This document shows, piece after piece, positions 59,455 to 64,000 of a DNA stretch of 64,000 nt. The notes beneath the pieces were generated by a model that worked only from the letters and a program-made list of their open reading frames with translations, was not told where the DNA came from and did no database searches. A program made the translations under genes and the position numbers. The stretch covers positions 58,853,701 to 58,917,700 of the forward strand of contig OY292275.1 of NCBI GenBank assembly GCA_958496175.1, read 5' to 3'. This DNA is from Sisyra terminalis (Eukaryota; Arthropoda; Insecta; Neuroptera; Sisyridae). Numbering within the stretch: position 1 is the stretch's first letter; each line of letters opens with the position of its first letter.

Positions 59455-61215
59455 ATATTTCCCAATAGTACAGTTGTGAAAGTGAAATTTATACGTTAAC
59501 TCACCAAAAAGTACGTAAAAGCCATTTTTGTTTATTTATTGATAGATTAGGTCCCGGGAAATCAAATCGGGTATCCTAGGGCACCGTCTCCCCATTCAAA
59601 ATTGATTTTTTTAAAAAAAAAAGTTTTTTTCACTATAACTTTTGAACCATGCTAGATAAAATAAAATAGTTATTATCAAAATGAAAGCTGAAAATATTTT
59701 CTACAAAAAAGCTTCTGTAATAATTTCCTGTATGTGCCATTATTAACGTGAAAATGACAGTTGAAATACGAAAATTTAAATTTTTAAAAAATCTTGTTTT
59801 ATTATTGTTGATATTTCCAAAAATTATTGGTATTTGAGGAAAAATCGGGAGCCAAATGATTTATTTATTTGTAAGCTATTCTTTATTATGAGGGAAAGCT
59901 CCAAAAGTTACTAGATTTTTAGTAATTTTTCGTTTCAAATATTGATGAACTTTACTCTTAATTATGAAGATATCTAAAACTTCGACAAATGTTAACTTAG
60001 TATCAAAAATAAATTGCAGGATGAAAATACTTTTTTTGACATTTAATTTTTCATCAAACAACATTTTGGGATCTAGTAGATATCTAGTTATTTTTAGTTT
60101 GGGATATTTACATTTAACTTTCCGGTTAAAAATCATTTAAATTTTCAAAACATGTTAGTACATTATCAAAAGCTAACGAAAAATAGGTATTTTCCAATAG
60201 TACAGTCGTGGAAGTGAAATTTATTCGTTAACTGACCAAAAAGTACGTAAAAGTCATTTTTTTTTAATTTATGGATAGATTTGATCCAATACATGATTTC
60301 AACCAAAAAATTGGTTATCCTCTCGACTCAAAATTAACTTTTTCCAAAAAAAAAAGTTTTTTTCACTATAACTTTTGAACAGTTCCAGAAATCAACTAAA
60401 ATATTTGATATCAAAATGAAAGCCGAAGAAATTTTCTATGAAAAAAGCTTCTTTATTAATTTCCTGCAATGTGCCATAGTTCACGCAAAAATAACGATCG
60501 AAAACTTACAAAAATTTACATTTTCCAAAAATCGTATTAAATTATTGTTGATATTTTATTGATACATTAGATCCCATAAATTATTTCATCCAAATGGTCG
60601 GGTATCCTGGGGCACCGCTTCCCGACTCAAAATTGACTTTTTCCAAAAAAAAAAAATTATTTCACTATAACTTTTGAACAGTTCCAGAAATCAACAAAAT
60701 ATTTGTTATCAAAATGAAAGCTGAAGAAATTTTCTATGAAAAAAGCTTCTTTATTAATTTCCTGCAATGTGCCATAGTTCACGCAAAAATAACGATCGAA
60801 AACTTACAAAAATTTACATTTTCTAAAAATCGTATCAAGTTATTGTTGATATTATCAAAAATTATTGGCATTGTAGTAAAAATCAGAAGTTATCATTTAT
60901 TTATTTAATCTGGGAAAGCTCCAAAAGTTACTAGGTTTTTACTAATTTTTCGTTTGAACTACTGAAAAATTTAACGGTTATTTGTAAAGATATCATAAAC
61001 TTCGTCAAATGTTAATTCACTATCAAAAATTAACTATAGGATGAAATATATACTTTCTTAGACATTGAATTTTATAATTACAAAATATTATGGGATATAA
61101 CTGATATCTAGTAACTTTTAGTTTGGAATATGTACATTTAATTCTCCGGTAAAAAATCATTTAAATTTTCAAAACATGTTAGTATTTTGTCAAAAGCTAA
61201 CAAGTTGATGAATAT
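59455..61215 (+). repeat. Tandem array, about 733-base unit, two copies and a 5'-truncated third
   Basis: CACTATAACTTTTGAAC at about 59631, 60364 and 60663. CCAATAGTACAGT starts units 1 and 2 (59463, 60195). The third copy begins inside the unit near 60550. AAAACATGTTAGTA and TCAAAAGCTAAC close units 1 and 3. Confidence 0.9.
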
Positions 61216-62640
61216 CAAAATTTCAGATCCAAATTTGTCACTTTTTCAATTTAACTGCATTTCTGCCCATTGCATTACAAATGTTTTTAATTGTTACTGT
61301 TGCATTTTATCCAAGTTGAAATTCATAGGACATAATATATAGTAATTGAAATACTTCCATTTCCACTGTCATTGTTGTTTTAGAGTCAAAAATATCATAA
61401 GAAAAGTTCATTAAACAGCTTAACCATCGACATAACCACGAACACCGAAAAAACACTTTAAACATATCTTTAGTTGACAAAAAACCTCAGAAATTATTCA
61501 ACAATCTAATTTCGAGGACATGGAATTAAAAATTGAAATTTTTAACTTGTACTTAAAAAATAATTTGATGATTAATTTTTGCACTAGCTCATACTATATT
61601 ATCATAAAATTTATTTTATTAATTTCCATCCTCATCTGAAGACATAGTATCGTCTTAATCATAGTCGATTTTATTCAGCTTTTACATGAGGAATTTTTGT
61701 GCTTTCCTATTCTACGCAAGTCTTGTAAGCTTCACTACAAAATAGGCCAGCTTTTTATATAAGGAAGCTTTTCCATATCCCTTCGTACAATTACCAAAAA
61801 TTAAGTAATGAAATTTTAAAACCAAATAATTTTTTCAAGATTTCAACGATTCATTTGCTGGAAAAGCAAAGTTCCTTGGCCGGAATCAAAATATAAATAT
61901 CAACAAATTGCCGTTTATAACATATAGCCAATGCTCAGTGTATAGACAATTTGCCGCCCGCTTTTTGGAAAACATAGAGAATTCTTCACAATTGCGTGCT
62001 TTCACAAACATATATATTTCTACTTGGATGAGCTTTTGCTTATATGAATAGCTGCAAAGTATAGCGCAGAGTTTTAACTTCTTTTTTGTTGATGCTTGAT
62101 TGAAAAATTTTCGACCAAAGAAGAGAAATAAGATATTAAAAATAAAATGCCATGTCATTTTTTGAATTTTCCCAAAAATTTTTGATTTTCGATAATATTT
62201 TGATCGAATATCATTGATTGATAGTTTAATGAAATTAATTCATCATATCTGCAAAAAAATTCAAGTTTTTATTGTGTTGTTCTTTCATTTTCACAGAAAA
62301 GAAAAAAATAAGGCAAAATTCGAGGGTTTTTACGATGGCATTCCTGTTTATTATTGTAATTTCAATTTTTTACGCAAAGTATATTGTAGTACAAAGTTTA
62401 AAGTTGAGCTTTTTATATTGGTTGATGATTTTAAAAAACGCAATTTTTCTTGCGGATGTAACTATTGGAAAACGGGAAATTCATAAAAAAATGCATTTAT
62501 TATCGTTTGTTTTAAAATTCCAAAAATAATTAAGAGTTATAAAATGCATTAAATTATAGTATAAGTTATCATTTTCGAAGATCCATTTTGCTTTTTAGCA
62601 AAAACGAATACTTTAGGTAAGAAATTAAAGTTTTCGCTCT
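61216..62640. other. AT-rich, no gene seen
   Basis: Several 60-90-codon frames (for example 62214-62486 and 61886-62158 minus) have no domain, skewed AT codons and overlaps with one another. Confidence 0.45.
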
Positions 62641-62684
62641 ATGATCTCTTGCAAAATGACACTAGCGCTTTCGACCTCAATTTC

Positions 62685-62810
62685 CGGCCAAACGATGGCA
62701 CATATCGAAAAATAGTAAAGAACTTTTTTTGTAGAAAAATCCTCAGCTTTTATTTTTATAATAGCTATTTTCTTTGTATCTATCATGGTTCAAAAGTTAT
62801 AACGAAAAAA
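62685..62810 (-). repeat. Inverted, diverged copy of the 59.5-61.2 kb unit
   Basis: CATGGTTCAAAAGTTATAACG is the reverse complement of CGTTATAACTTTTGAACCATG, matching about 59633-59740. The upstream TTTTTTTGTAGAAAAATCCTC and ATGGCACATA correspond to the following part of the unit. Confidence 0.75.
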
Positions 62811-62899
62811 ACAACAAAGAGTTAAAAATAAAACAATTGACTTTCTTTTTGGTGAGTACCTACCTATACTTAAACGACAGTACTACAATAATGGCTAGA

Positions 62900-63980
62900 A
62901 ACTTTTTGAGTGAGCTTTTGACTATATAAATATTAATGCATATTCGACCGAAGTTTTCATTAACTTAGATGCTCAACTTTATTTATTTATTGTATGAAAA
63001 TAGAATGAGCTTTAAACAAAAAAAAAAAAATTATATATATATATAAAACATATCGAGATTGAGTGAATATTTAATACGTTTTTTAAATGATTAAAAGATA
63101 TGTGTGGGTTAAATTAAATTTTTAGTCGTTTCCAACGCTAGAATTGATATTTTCTAGACAAAAGCTCCAAAGCTTTGACGACGTCTAACCTGCGCGTGTT
63201 ACTTATGTGATTTTTTTAGAAATATGTAAATTTATTTTTAGATATATTTTCCGTATAAATTTTATTAGAGCTTACATATAATTTAATAATAGTTTTTTTG
63301 TACTATTTTTTTTCTTTTTTAAACAATTCTTTTGAGTTTTCTATTCCCAGTTACCACCATTTAAAGAATATTATTTTTATTTTTTTTTAATTAATTAATT
63401 TAACGACAAATATCATTTGTAAATATTATGCTAATTGATTTTATTATAATATAACTAGATTTTAGTTAATTATTGTATCAGTATATCAATAATGAAAATT
63501 ATACTATAAATATTGTTAGAAATATTATGGACTAGAAGCTAGTCAGCACAAGTGTTTCAAAGTACAGATTTACCGTATAGGTATATATATATATAAGAAA
63601 TTAAGGATGCCTCTTATCAATATTATAGCATATACACAAGTAAATAGTTTAACTTTAATTTGCCATTTTTCCTCATGAATTTTCGATCATTGTTGCAGTT
63701 AATATTTGAATGAGAATCAGGAGAACCTGAAAAGTGGAAACTATTTAAATTTTTACATTGACAATTCTTTTATTTGCATTAAAAAATTTTACATTCTGCA
63801 AATCTTTCGATACGAAAAGGCCTCAAAAAATTAATATCATAATCGGAAATTCATAAATCTGATTATAAACTAGTCACAACAATTAAACCATTCGCCTATT
63901 CTCATTCAAATCAAAAAAAAAAAAAAAAAAAAAACAGTGATGCACAAAAGTTTTTCAAAATAATCCAACGTACTTATTTT
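62900..63980. other. AT-rich unique sequence to the window end
   Basis: Holds (TA)n at about 63031-63043 and 63583-63596 and a run of 22 A (63913-63934). It resembles a 3' UTR or intergenic sequence, but no gene can be assigned. Confidence 0.4.
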
Positions 63981-64000
63981 AAGTAAATGTAGAAAAGCTA

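Noticed and set aside
63913..63934. Poly(A) run as the end of a retroposed transcript
   Set aside because: Possible, but no upstream gene-like sequence, AATAAA at the right distance or target duplication could be recognised; it may be simple sequence.

Overview
This is an AT-rich stretch of an animal genome, almost certainly an insect. It is dominated by one split gene on the + strand. That gene is a three-finger Krüppel-like transcription factor of the KLF5 type, whose Drosophila member is dar1 (dendritic arbor reduction 1). Three coding pieces join in a single frame with good splice signals: a large low-complexity exon (9245-10571), a 60-base exon carrying most of zinc finger 1 (25905-25964), and the last coding exon with fingers 2 and 3 (55447-55640). 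The introns between them are about 15.3 kb and 29.5 kb. The true N-terminus is not in the large exon and probably lies upstream of the window. The poly-His/Gln and poly-Asn tracts would suit a fly, but I cannot name the order with certainty.

Two gene-level observations stand out. First, a non-repetitive block at about 24.6-25.15 kb looks like an alternative promoter and first exon. It has an Inr-like start, a DPE-like element, a perfect CRE, an ATG in good insect context, and a donor in the same phase (1) as the large exon. It would give a 102-residue short isoform without the N-terminal region and with an incomplete finger 1. Second, the TGA stop at 55638 is followed by 41 more in-frame sense codons. 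They are rich in Gln, His, Pro and Ser and have 30 of 41 G/C third positions. Base composition drops to AT-rich right after the second stop. This is a candidate stop-codon readthrough extension.

The rest is intron and flank: tandem arrays with units of about 33, 125, 139, 320, 350, 500-550, 590, 650 and 730-810 bases; fold-back (inverted-repeat) elements, some with arms over 150 bases; a degenerate hAT element with a recognisable transposase dimerisation domain and a second element nested in it at a TTAA site; a tRNA-derived SINE; and fragments of other dispersed repeats. Between the repeats lie unique, more GC-balanced blocks (about 8.3-9.0, 13.5-14.2, 16.7-17.5, 24.6-25.8, 29.6-30.5, 34.97-35.75, 42.2-43.6, 46.56-46.83 and 50.1-50.5 kb). 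They hold no convincing protein and are the best candidates for enhancers of this developmental gene.

I see no tRNA or rRNA gene, no CRISPR array, no bacterial operon and no second convincing protein-coding gene. Repeat boundaries were read by eye and are good to roughly 5-20 bases unless the text says otherwise.
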